Shown here: piece after piece, positions 29,105-41,300 of the stretch
Layout: each line of letters opens with the position of its first letter
Position numbering within the stretch: position 1 is the stretch's first letter
Assembly (NCBI GenBank): GCA_963970005.1
Contig: CAXAMN010001114.1
Location: 1,273,617-1,337,616 of the forward strand
Direction: 5' to 3'
Source: Durusdinium trenchii
Lineage: Eukaryota; Sar; Dinophyceae; Suessiales; Symbiodiniaceae
Length of the DNA stretch: 64,000 bases
Notes under the pieces: model-generated
The model's input: only the letters and a program-made list of their open reading frames with translations
The model's database searches: none
What the model was told of the DNA's origin: nothing
Position numbers and translations under genes: made by a program

Positions 29105-32100
29105 ATGCTCGCGCTCTTTTTCGGCATGTCCAAGGCTGCAGTCACCAAGGAGGAGTGTCAGGTTGTAGAGGCAGAGGCCAAGGAGCAGGCACAGACCGCG
29201 TGCCGTGTTGGGCAGCCAGACCGCACGAAAAGATTCATAAATTGACGTCGTAGGCGAGTCAACCGGCATCACTGGGCTACAAGTCGTTTAATTACAGAAC
29301 AAAGTTCGACTGTTCTGTGAAAGCGGCATCGACATCTCTATGGTGACCCCGCTTTTACCCTCAGGCTGAGAAGGCCACTGCAATCAAGGAAGATGCTGAG
29401 AAAGATTTGAATGAGGCATTGTCAGGACCTCAGGTTCTGCGGGCCTTGAAACGGGTCGGGGACGACAGCGCGGGGGTCATGGGTGCCAACAGTTATCCAT
29501 TAGACAATCTGTTTGGACGGACGAAGAGATCATGCCGGCGCGGACCAACAGAACAGACAACTAAGCCTTAAATGGCTCTCGCATGAGACTTGTCAGCTGT
29601 CGCAGTGCCGCCCCAAGGAAGCTTTAGTGAACCAGAAAAAGAACATCATACAACATCTGATGAGTCTTGTGCCCCAAACATCTCTGCTCCATTTGTCCAG
29701 ATGTGACAAGGCCAGCGCTGAACGTGGCTGAGAAGGCCCTGAAAGCACTGAAACTGTCCAGTTTGCAGGAGAGGAATGTGGCCGATCAGAAGAACTTGGG
29801 CCCCCAAACCCATGGTGTTCAGCTCAAATAGGCGGTTTTTGCCTGTGCCAAACGAACAGCGACAGATTTGCTGCAACGGTCACGCTTGCCTGAAACGACC
29901 GATTTCCATTGTCCTATGACTCAATGACCACCATGATAAGTTCAGTCTCAGACATCTTCGAATTTCTTGCTCAAAGTTAAGCTCAAGAGTGGCTTCTTTG
30001 ATCCCAGCTGTGGCTATGGCCCATTAGCCGCTTACGTCCCGCATCGTCCCGCCACTGGCCACAGCTACCAGGAGATCAAAGCTTTGGGAAAGCCCCCTGA
30101 TGGTGTCCGCCTCACCCTAGAGGCATCGCAATTGTTGACATCATTTGGACGAGCTGCATCAAGAGTTTGATTTAGCTTTGCTGTAAGCATGCTAAGTTCC
30201 CTTTGAGCAAAATTGGAGAACCCATACACAAAGATTGCCATGCAAGCAGTTGATCGAGCATACCATCGACTAACATCCATGCCGTGGCTGGATTGATGAC
30301 CTTGACAGTGTCGAGAGGCCGTGTGCGTCATGTTCCAGATCAAGCCGAAAGCCAAGCTGGTGTGTTGTTTAGGATGTTTTGACTTTTGCCACATTCCTTC
30401 CGCCTCAGGCCCATCAAGAAAGCGGACCCAAATCAGCCTGGCAAGAAGATCGATGACTACTGGGAGGCGTTTTGGGTGTCGTCTTATCCGCAGATTCACT
30501 GCCTTCACCGAAGCGCACAAGAAGACATGCACATGAATCGCATGAACTGCCGCTTTCCACACGATGTGGCTTTCCGCAAGGCATCCCAGAAGGGACCCTT
30601 GAGCGACCCCAAGAAGCTGCTTGATGACCTCTTTGAGTTTGACAAGGTCGACTTTTGACGAGTTTTGAAGAGTGAAATGAGTGAGATTCGGTTGAGACCC
30701 AATGGATGGGTGTTGTAATTCAAGAACAAACACAAAGGAAGCAGCTTAGAAGGAAGCAGCTTAGATATCTAGAAAGACGGGATTTCGACGATGTTGAATT
30801 TTGAGCACCCAAGTTGTAATGAGCTTTGCCAGGAGCTACTAGTAGCATCCTTGCTCCTAGTAGCGATCCAGATTCCACCATTTTGGCTCGATCAACATAT
30901 ATGTGATATTGTGTGACAACGTGATTAATGAGTATGAACCTGCATACAGTAGACTGCGCTGGCTGACTGGTGTTTAGTTTTGCAGGACAACATTGCAGAG
31001 CCAGTCATCAAGAAGATCTCGGAGTACGTGGATCGTGAGGAGCTCCTCGTGAGCTGTCAAGCAAGCGTAAGCATTGATTGTGTTCCATTTGTCCAGTCCC
31101 TACCTGTCAACACCGTCAACCCCAATGTCCTGATCCGTATAGTTGGTACTTTGAGTGATGCTTCGTGATGTTACTAAGCCGACACACAATAGACGGTGAA
31201 AGCCAAGAGCTTTTTGTCAAGGACTTTGATCCTGCTGCCATCAAGAAGTCCTCAGTGGCCTGTGAAGCTTTGTGTATGTGGCTGCATCCTCGGAGAGAGA
31301 AGCCGACAATGCAAGAGGCCATACCATAGCCATGGGCGTGTTTGTGGGTCAAAAGCTTCAACATGCAATGGATGCATGTGCTGCAGTAGAAATGCTACCA
31401 AGGACGAGAGCTATGCACAAATATCACTTTGTGGCCAAAGCGGTTGAGCCAAAGCGAAGGCTAGTTGGACCAGCTATCGAGCAGTGGCATGATTTTGGGT
31501 TCAATGTAGCATACCCAAACGATGCAGCCCATTGTTGGCTGCTCATGGTTGCAGAGTAGCCTTGTGCTTCCCACCGGAAAGTACTCTCATCACTGGAAGA
31601 GTCATACGTCGTAGTGGCAAACAGGATGCTGGCAGATGCAGAAGCGAGCTTGGAGGTTGCAGCCTTTGAATCTGATTTTGAAATGGTTGGGGGGAGGCCC
31701 CGCGACATTGGGGTCTTGGGAGGGGCTCCCTATCACAGACCTTTATTTATGATCCACATAAAATTCGAACTTCTCATCACCATGACCTTGACACGTTATA
31801 TATGGGGATAAGCTTTGGCAACAAGAGTAGTGTGCTCATCAGCACGTTTTGCGAGCTGAGATCACGATGACGAAGCTGCGGAACGCCCAAGCGGAGCTCA
31901 AGGCACTTTTGGTCCCCATGCACCGATATGAAGCAGAGATTTGCTGGAAACATACTGCCGGGCTTTGCATACTGCTGCTGGGCTTTGCGTCCCATTTTCT
32001 GCTTTGCGTCGTATTTGGACATTTCAGGCACTACTCATAACTTCCCATGTAGGCAGTGGAAGACAAGCTTGCCCAATTGGAAGCAGACTACAACGATGCT

Positions 32101-32368
32101 GTGGCAAAGCAGGAGCCTTCCTGCCATAGATGTGTGCTTTCTTGCAATATTGCATTAGGTCTTGGTTGAAGCAGTAGATAATACTGTCTCTGCATATTGG
32201 CAACAGGGTTGGTTGCTCTTGCAACCATAAAGCACGTTTGCTGGATCTCAAAGTGTTTTGTGTCATTTAATATACTGTAGGTTCAAAGGGCACAGTGGTT
32301 GTGGCGGTCTGCTGTGTATCTGCTGTGTAGGAGCAGCTGGCACATGAGATGGAGATGTGTGTCATCAA
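29105..32368 (+). CDS. Dynein stalk: coiled coil 1, microtubule-binding domain, coiled coil 2
   Basis: The stalk carries the microtubule-binding tip on an antiparallel coiled coil. Exons: 29135-29188, 29365-29420, 29711-29768, 30072-30122, 30318-30355, 30409-30466, 30581-30646, 30986-31039, about 31223-31284, about 31403-31459, about 31856-31902, 32053-32112, 32331-32368. Joined peptides include KALGKPPDGVRLTLEAVCVM (end of coiled coil 1), FEFDKDNIAEPVIKKISEYV (microtubule-binding domain) and AMHKYHFVAKAVEPK (start of coiled coil 2). The first three exons are 54, 56 and 58 nt. Boundaries of the 31.2-31.9 kb exons are uncertain. Confidence 0.9.
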
Positions 32369-35300
32369 GTGCCTCGAAGTCAGCAGTTGTTGAAATGCCT
32401 CGGATCAGTAGCAAGAACGCTACTAGTAGCTCCTGGCCATACTACTAGTAACCAGAAGCTCCTAGGAGCAAGGCATGTTTCGAAGCACAGACTTTGTGTG
32501 ATGTCCCACACACGATTGATGTACTGTAAAGGGAAAGGACAGACCTCACACAAGAGGATTGGACAGATAGACTGGACGGATAGGCATTGTGAACACTAGG
32601 GTATTTGACCCAGTTAGAGAAGGCATACCTGTTTCTAGCAGTCCCAAGAAGGTGAGTTGGGTTTTTGACAACGGCGTGGGCCCAGGCTTGGCAATGCCAA
32701 CAAGCTCATCGATGGCCTTGGCGGCGAGAAAGACAGATGGTCTCAGACTGCAGCTTGGCACAACGCATTGAACCAGCTTCATCATTCTGGTTTGGTCATC
32801 AGGAGACAAGAATGAGCTGAGCAGCAGTTTCATTGGAAGCAATCCCATTGCTGGCTTGTGTTGGGCTTGGCCAAGTGACAGCTGCGAGCAGGTTTCTCGG
32901 CTAACGGAAGAGTATGATCTTCTGCCGGGCGACTCACTTGTCGCAGCAGGCCTGATGGGGTGCTGTTTACCTTCCCGAAAGCTCTGCTTTTTTGCCACAG
33001 GCATGGTAGGCTATGCTGGTCCATTTGCCGGTGAGTACCGCCAGAACTTTGAGAAGCTTTGGCTGAAAACCGAGGAGCTTCCTGAATTCGGTTCTCCTGC
33101 CACCATTTCGCTTCTAATGGCTGCAACTGGTGTCCAGGACGAAGAGGGCATCACACACAAGCAAGGGGCTACTTTGGTGAGTGTCCTTGGACAGCCTGCT
33201 TGGGCCCAAGTGTTTTGGTTAGGTCTTACAGCAGTCAGGCACGGTCTCTTGCGGAAATGGTCGTTTGTTTTGCCCACCAAGAGTTCAAGAATTAAATGGA
33301 CTCCCTGGCATTCTCCCTCCGTGACAAGACATTTTTTGATCCCGGAAAGTGGCTTTCTGCTCTTTTGTGGACGACACTGCAGGAGTTGTATCAAGGTTCC
33401 ATGTTTTGAGCAGAGTTTTTGGAGCAGAGAGCAAGAAGGAAGAGCCAGAACCAGCTGAGGTCGTCATCCAACAGTGGGCTGTTTGTGGCCTTCCCAATGA
33501 CAACCTCTCTGTAGAGAACGGTATTGTGATTGCGACAGCAAGGCACGATGCACTTGAAGCATGTCTTGCTGTATATAGACATACTAAAAGTCAGCTATAT
33601 AGAAGTCCCAGTAGCCGGACCAGTCAAGATGGCCCTGGCACTGATGAGAGAGAGAGAGAGAGAAAGCAACGATGAGATGAGGCGTAGGAGACCCAAAGTG
33701 GTGTACTTGGCAACCAAAGCAATGTTCATTTTGCTGCTAGGAGGTGGCCTCTGATGATCGACCCCCAACGGCAGGCATGAACGGAACCTCCAAGAGATGA
33801 CTTTGACTGAGCATCCGACACCAGGCGAACAAATACATCAAGCTTTATGGCAAGATGGCCAGTGAACAAGGAATGGGTGAGACGCCCAGGACCCTTCGAG
33901 TGACCTGCAAATGCAAGTTTAAGACCCAAGGCACATGCAAGCTCTCCGACCCGAATCTGCTGCAGACCGTTGAGCCTCTCGCTTGGGTTTAGGTTTCGAT
34001 GGTGGTGATGTTTCGATGGCGAAGAGAGCGTGTAGTGGCTCTGAAACAGATCCGCTTGTCAGGCTGGGCATCCAGTTCGGAAAATGGATCCTGTTGGAGA
34101 ACATCGGCGAGCAGCTGGATCCTGCATTGGAACCGGTGTGGGAGCCGAGAAGGGGGACCACAGCGCGAGCGCGAAACGATCTTGAGCCCGCGGGGTGGGA
34201 CACCGATCCGAGGTGCTGCAGCAGCAGAAGATTCGGGATGGAACGTCCTTTGTTATCAAGCTCGGTGACAAGAATGTGCCTGCCTTGGCGTCGGCGTCAG
34301 TCAGCATGGCTACAAACGACCGTGGGGTTACGACGTGCGTGAACGACCGTGGCCCAAAAGCCCATGCGGTTGAAGTTGTGCATCCTTCACAGCGGGCGTG
34401 ATTTGGGGGGGAAGTACCGTAGCTTCAATCAAGGGGAAATCCTTCGGTGGCCGACCCCAAGCATGCCGGTTCGTTTGTGGGGTTCTTTCCGAGACTCGCA
34501 GGTTGCCTACGATGACAAGTTGGGCTCCGAGTTGTAGCTACACCGTTGGCTGTGGTGAATCCAGACTCACAAGTCAAGTTCAGACGCTGGAACCGCCTTC
34601 ACAGTGAACGGCCGAGGTTCCGCTTCTTTATGACCACGACCCTCTCTAACCCGCACTATTCCCCGGAAACGTCTGTGAAGGTTGGGGTGGCTGCTGTACT
34701 GATAGTGCACGAATGGATCTGAGGGTGAGACAGAACTACGGTTGGTGGCAATTGCATCACACAATAAGATGTTCAAGGATGTTCAAGGCAATATAGTCAG
34801 AAGATGGCAGGTGACATTGCTCAACTTTGCAATCACTCCCGAGGGCTTGCAGGCGTCTTGAACAATTGGAATAGCCGCTTCTTTGTTTTCCTGCAAGTTC
34901 CAGTGCTCTCCAAGGATCAGATGTTGGGCATCGTGGTTGCCAAAGAGCAGCCAGAAATGGAAGAAAAGAAGCAGGAGCCCGGAAACCTTCCGCGAGAGAT
35001 TCACCAAAAGGGATGGCATTCCGCTATCATACGCTTGCCGCAAGCTAATTATTCACCGTGCCCACAACGGCGGCTCTGACGAGAGCGAGAGAGGGAGAGC
35101 GAGAGAGACAGAGAGAGGCCTCACAAACTGGTGAGGTATCATTCATCAAAACACTTCCTCATAAGCTGGATGTCCACCAAGTTACCTTCAGTCAATATCA
35201 TTCAATGATGGTTTTCTGCGGGACACATCAGACATCCCAACTATAATCTACTAAGAGCCGTCATGGGGTAATGTAGAAGCGATCTCCAACAACGGCAACG

Positions 35301-38300
35301 ATGGCGACGACTGGTCTCGACGAGAGACGTCTCGGCATCGCAAGGGTCGTCAACTGCCTCTGATGGGGATCTGCCAATCGTCTTCGCAGCAGGATGGCCA
35401 CACTTCTCTGACTTCGGAGTCGTTGGAAGAGCTGGATTTTTCCAGCTGAAACAGGGAAGATCGACCCAATACAGGAAGAGTCTCTTCAGATTTTCATGAT
35501 ATTCACTCCGTCAACAATCGTCGACTTGATCCTGTTCTTATTCGTATGCTGTGGCCCCTCAATGACGTATGATGGAAAACGGATCCAAATGTGCGTGTGC
35601 ATAGATCAATACTCAGGTTTTTGAATGTGAGTCCATTGAAGCACAAGATGCAGTTGTGGTCTTGGTCTCTTGGAGTGCAGTCGCGTGCGTGCTTTTCCTG
35701 TCTTGGTGCTCCACATCCACCTGTGTGACCTATGTGCCCTTTGCCTCTTTCTACCACACCGGATACCTGGGGCGGTGTATGTAGGTGGAGGATGGTCCCG
35801 AACAGAACCAGCAGTTGGACACATTTGGTGCATTTTTTGTGCTACAAAGATGGTGATATGGAAACATAGTCTGAATAAAGACATAGCTATGGAATCGCCA
35901 GGAGCTGGTGAAGAACGGGGCAGCCATGAATAAGCAGCTCAAGGACACGTTTGCAGCACTGTGAATGCAAACACCGTTGACTTCGTGGGATTCCAAATAT
36001 GCACTGTGGATGCAGGATATTGAAGATGAGATTCTTCGGCTGCTTTCCGCAGAGGGTGATATCCTGGAGAGCAAGGTGGGTTGCTTTTGCTCCTGGAGAG
36101 CAATGCAACACTCGCTTTGTTTCATTGTCCAAGTCTCAATGCAACTTGCAAGTCGAGTGCTTGGTTTGGCCTTTCAGGAGCTCATTGACACATTGGAGTA
36201 TTCAAAGAAGACCTCGGCTGTCATCAACAAAGCCGGGGCCGCAGATGTTGGCGCTGTGTGTTGTGTCGGTCTGTGTTTGTGGCCTGTTTCTGTTCGGGGT
36301 TGGAAGGACTCTCTGAGCTATAGAAACTGCACAGCATCAGGCAATGGAGGAGGCAAAAGTCACTGAAGTTGAGATTGACGAAGTGCGAAGGTGGATCTGG
36401 GCCGTTTGACGGGTTGTTTGAGATGAGAGAGTCATGTTGAATCTTTCCCGTTTGCTCTGTGGGCACTGGCTCTTCAAGAAACCATTTGGTAGTCTTCCGG
36501 TGTTCTACTTTTCTGACCAATAGTGTACTGATGGACACTGGGAGCCCTGTTTCTTTGAGCTTTGTTGGGAAAAGTGAAGGAGCACAGTTGCACCTGATCA
36601 AGAGCTACTAGCTCAATTACGGACCAGGTTTTCTATTTCAATATTTGTCAAAACCCATATTCAATCTTTGCACTCAGTGACTCAATAGAGCCTCTTATGA
36701 CCCTTAATGTGAGGACGCAACATGTTTCAAGTTTCAAGGAGAATCAATTCTGGACACGTAACATTCGAAGTGAGCTGGCAGGTCCTACAAGGACTATGTG
36801 CTGCTGCCACGTTTGGCCTGAAGGGCTCTTCTTGATTTTGTTGTAGCGAGCAACTGCTTATTTTGGCGCATGTCTCGACAATTTGTCAAGTTGGCCCGGT
36901 CTCTCAAACCTATTTGCATGTAGCATCCTCGATGTTTTGCCATCAATCGTTCCTTTTGCAGCTTTTTTGCAGCTTTTGTTAACACGGCAACGCGCGTTGT
37001 TTCACAGCATCAAACTTGGACGGTCACCGCGGACTAAGACTGGGACATTCTTCCAGGCGTTCAGATCTCAACTGCTGTTCTTTGCCGTGAGCGAGATGAG
37101 CATTACTGATCCCATGTGTCCATCCCAGAGGAGACAGCAATCGATTTTGCCAGCCATCCTGCAACACCTTCAAACGAGTTTTTGGAGTTTGGATTAAGTC
37201 CTACATGCAAACCTGTGATGTCCTGTGGGCTCTTCCTTGTAAGACCATTCCGCCCCCGCAAAAACGCCATCTGAAGATACCCCCTATTTCCACGCGGTCG
37301 CCTCTCGCTCCGACTCTCTTTGTTCCGGTGCGTCGAGTTAGGTACCAGTTTAGCTTGCAATGGTTTCAGCAGCTTGCTGGACTTAGCATTGACAATGCCC
37401 CGGCGGGTGAGACGCCGCCGCAGCCCTGGGTACGAACGAATCCGTTGTTGGTGGGATCGGGGATCGCCTTTTTGGAGATCAAAACGAAGCTGTGCATCAG
37501 GATCTCGTGACGACACCGGCAGTCGTACTGTAAATTGAATAGAAACGCTACCGCTAGTCTCATGAAAGGCTCAGTCAAAAGACGTCAACAGATAAAACAA
37601 GATGGATTTTATTTCATTGGCACTGAATGGGATTCAGCGTCAATCCAAGGGCGCAGCGGCTTCAGAGCAGGACACTCAAGATCGAACTTGCAAGTCTTTG
37701 GACAGCTCGCTTCAAATGCTTGTCGTTTTGCTTTGGTTTTGTCCTGGTTTGTAGACAACACATGTGCTCAGATCTCATCAGCTACTTTACCTACTCCATT
37801 TACCAGAGTGTTTGCCGTGGGCTCTTTGAGAAGCACAAGCTTGGATGCCCAGCCCGATCCTGTTTCCATCAAAGGTTAAGTCAATTTGGGGGCGTACAGT
37901 AGCATTTGCTTGTCCAGACCGGGTGATTGATCATCGTGAGTGGAACATTTCTTGAGCATTGGGCTTACTCAGCCACTGAGCCTCTGCATTTTGATGCGAA
38001 GCATCCAACGCACCGCCACATTTTTCTCCCAAGGCTGTTGTTCTCCTTCTCCCTCACGATGAAGATCATGGATGGCGAGTGCCGACTGGATGCCAACGAG
38101 GTGTGGGGAGCTGCCGAGCTGCAGAACCGCCGCTTTGGGGAGCTGCACTTGTGGCGTTTCAGTTCTTTGTCTTTGTAGTTTGCGTTTGCTTCTGTCTGCA
38201 TTTGGTCGCTTTGTCTTTTGGTGTTTGACATGGCTGTGGTGCATTCTTGTATATAGTTTCCTGCCTATTTTCGGCTAAGCCCCATGCAGCCCATGCATTG

Positions 38301-41300
38301 ATTGACAGCTGTATTTTGGAAAGGAAAGTGGTTTCCTGGTGCAAGACTTGTGTTGGCAATGGCAAGAAAGTAACCCAGGACCCAGACCATAAGAGAGGGG
38401 CATTTCCTGTGCGACAGCGTTTCCTGCATCAAGACCCTCCCAGTGTGTCTCAAGGCAGACCAGCCTTCAAGGCTTTGCAATGCAATGCAGAAACTCCGAA
38501 GAGGTAAAATAACCTTTGCGCGGCGCTGGTATCTAGTTAGCATTTGGATTCTCCTGGCGAACAACACTTAGCAAATTTGTGAAAACAGCCATGAGCCATG
38601 CCACCCAAAGTCGGCAGATCCAACAGTCGGTAGATTCGACTGATTTGATCAGCAGAAACAGCTCATTGCTCTTGCAAAACAAATTCCGGCATACACAGCA
38701 TCCACTGACACAGTTCAGAGAAGGTTCTTGAATTATCGACTTGAAGACAGTTTTCCGGTTGCCCATTTATTTGCAGGGTGTGTGCGAGGAGGTGTGTGGC
38801 CTACTTGCAATCTCAATGCCTTAAATCTTGAGTGCCTGATCTTGTGCCCCGCAACAAGCAAGCAGGTATTTCAAAGCTCTAGCGTTTCCATGCCTTTCTT
38901 CCTCTCTTCCTTCCACTGATTCTCTGTGTCATCATGTTGGTGGCCTCAGAATCACCCGTCAAGATGAGCCAAGATCTTTATGACCGTTGAGTCCCTCGTC
39001 ACCCCTCGAAGCACCGTGGACGATCCGTGGCGCCTCGCTCCGTCGTTCTGCGACCCTTGCCGCGCCCGTGCCGTTTCAGGCGCGCTTCTTGATGGCTGGC
39101 CCAACCGGGGAGGTCAAGGCCAGGTGTCCACCGTGTCCACGGACGCTCCGACGCCGTTTCATGGGCCGAAAAGACACGGTCGCCAGGGCGGACTGCCGAA
39201 TCCAGCGGAGAAATGGCTCACCTCCAAGAGCTGGAATGAGGTGGGCGGGAACCGTCTTGGAGTGGTGATTTGCTTTTTATTTGATCCGCGATCTTGGAGT
39301 CTTGAGTCTTAAGAGTCAAGTCTTAAGATTCACAGATCTTTCGGAGAGCCTTTCCTTTCGATTTTGTTGTGCACTTGGAATCCAATCTTGAAAGGTCCTG
39401 ACGCTCTCCCAGATGACTGCTTTCAAGGGTTTCGAGGCCTTCTTCGCTTCAAACGTGCGAGTCTCAGAGTCGAGGATCGGACGACTCGACTGGGTCGAGT
39501 TTCCACCTTTTGGTGGTCGAGTTTCATCAAAGCTCTTCGATTTTGTCCAGCAAAGAATCGCTTGTGAGCTTTTGCAGGCGCACCGAGATAAGATTCGCAC
39601 GACATGAATGTCGCATGCCACACGCCGACCTAGAAAAAAATATGATGCGGGCAGCGCCAAGAAATTAATTGGAGGTACCTACTGAGTTCAAAATTACTAT
39701 TTTTGTTCACTTAATTTCTGATGTCCAACCTGAAAAAAAGGTGAGCTGAACATGATGAAGATTAATTTTGGCAAACTTCAGTTACTGGAGGGGTGCTGGA
39801 TTAATTTTCATTCTGGCTCGTGGTTGTTCGCATGCGGTCGCCGATGAGTATCATGGATTCTCTTGGAACCGTGGCCATGCGAGATCAGTTGTTTAATAAT
39901 GGGGGGGTCTGCAACAACTCAACGACCTGCAAATTAATTTCATATATGTTTGTGTTGGACAGGACCATCTTCTTCATTGTTCATTGCATCTTGTTTTTTG
40001 TTCTCTAGTATCTGGGCAGACCATGCAATTTAATGCAGTTGACGTAGGGGGTTTGGCGGAAGGGGCCGCCAGACAGAACAGGACAAACGATGACAAACGC
40101 AGGGCGAGAAAAGTGCGAAATTAATTGAAGGGTGTGTCAGATGTGCATGACTCTGCAGTTAATTCTTGGCTTGATGTGCAGGCTGGCCAGATTAATTTTG
40201 AGAATTGCTACTCTACGTACTCCTAATTAATATTGCCAGAGATTCTTGTAAAACTTGACTAATTAGGTGAGGCCCTTATCAACTTATTAAATATTTTTGT
40301 CCACCGGTGCCCCTAGTACCCCCTGCTAACGCACGGCGCGTAAAAAATGGCCTCAAGAAACCAGGTATTCCAAAACACAGTTTATTCCAAAGCACGACTT
40401 ACAGTGCCTCATTGGGTCTTCTACATGCTATCGTTTCAACTTTCGACTCCTGCTGAAAGTTATTCATGCTTCTTGTGGCTTGGTCACTTTAAGCAAAGCA
40501 GGCACACGAGAAGGAAGGCGTTCCTTCTTGCTTCACCAGCTGTGAGTCCGTCTTCGTTAGTCCAAGGACAACTCGCAACTGCCTGGACACCCTGCTTTAA
40601 AAAACAGAAGGCTCCGAGTAACTCCGAGGGTCACACACACACACACACACGCACACTTGTTTTGGCCTTCTCTTCCATGAACACCTTCTTCACCATAACA
40701 TCTCCGCTTGCGTCTCCAACCGCCTGAAAGCCGCACTCTCAGGTCAAAGGCTTTCAGCGCATCTACGATGCCCCCGAAGCCGACAAGGACGGACAGCGTA
40801 GCGGTGCAGCGGCGCGTGGTGCAAACGCACCACTGTGTGTCACTTAATCGATGTTTTGAACGTGCATAGCGCCGTGCACTGTCGCGTCAACCAAACACTT
40901 GGAGGAGCCGATCCCCGGGGAGTGGGCCACCAGGATGACGCCCTTCCAGAAGCTTTGCTTTCTAAGGACCATCAGGTGCCCAAGTTCGATTTGTGTTTTG
41001 CCAAACTAAGTGATTCCTCCCATTCATCAGAACCTATTTATTCACGGAATACAGCTGCCGTCAAGGCCGGACAGAATTCAAACCTCGGTGCTGGACTTTG
41101 TCACGCACGAAATGGGCCCGGTACCCCAAAAGTGACCTCTGCCACCTTCAACGGCTAAGGAGTACTTGAGCACTGACAGCACTGAGGACAGAAGTTTGTG
41201 GAGCCACCAGTCTTCGACATTGCAATCTCTTACGAGGATGGGACCGCTTTTCGGTTTCCTGACAAATTCCGTTCGCTTTGGTCGTTGACCTTCAGTGTCT

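Noticed and set aside
30065..30733. 222-codon minus-strand ORF
   Set aside because: It lies antisense to four confirmed dynein exons, so it is a shadow.
32856..33458. 200-codon plus-strand ORF taken as one exon
   Set aside because: Only 32892-32949 and 33001-33137 match dynein; the rest is intron read-through.
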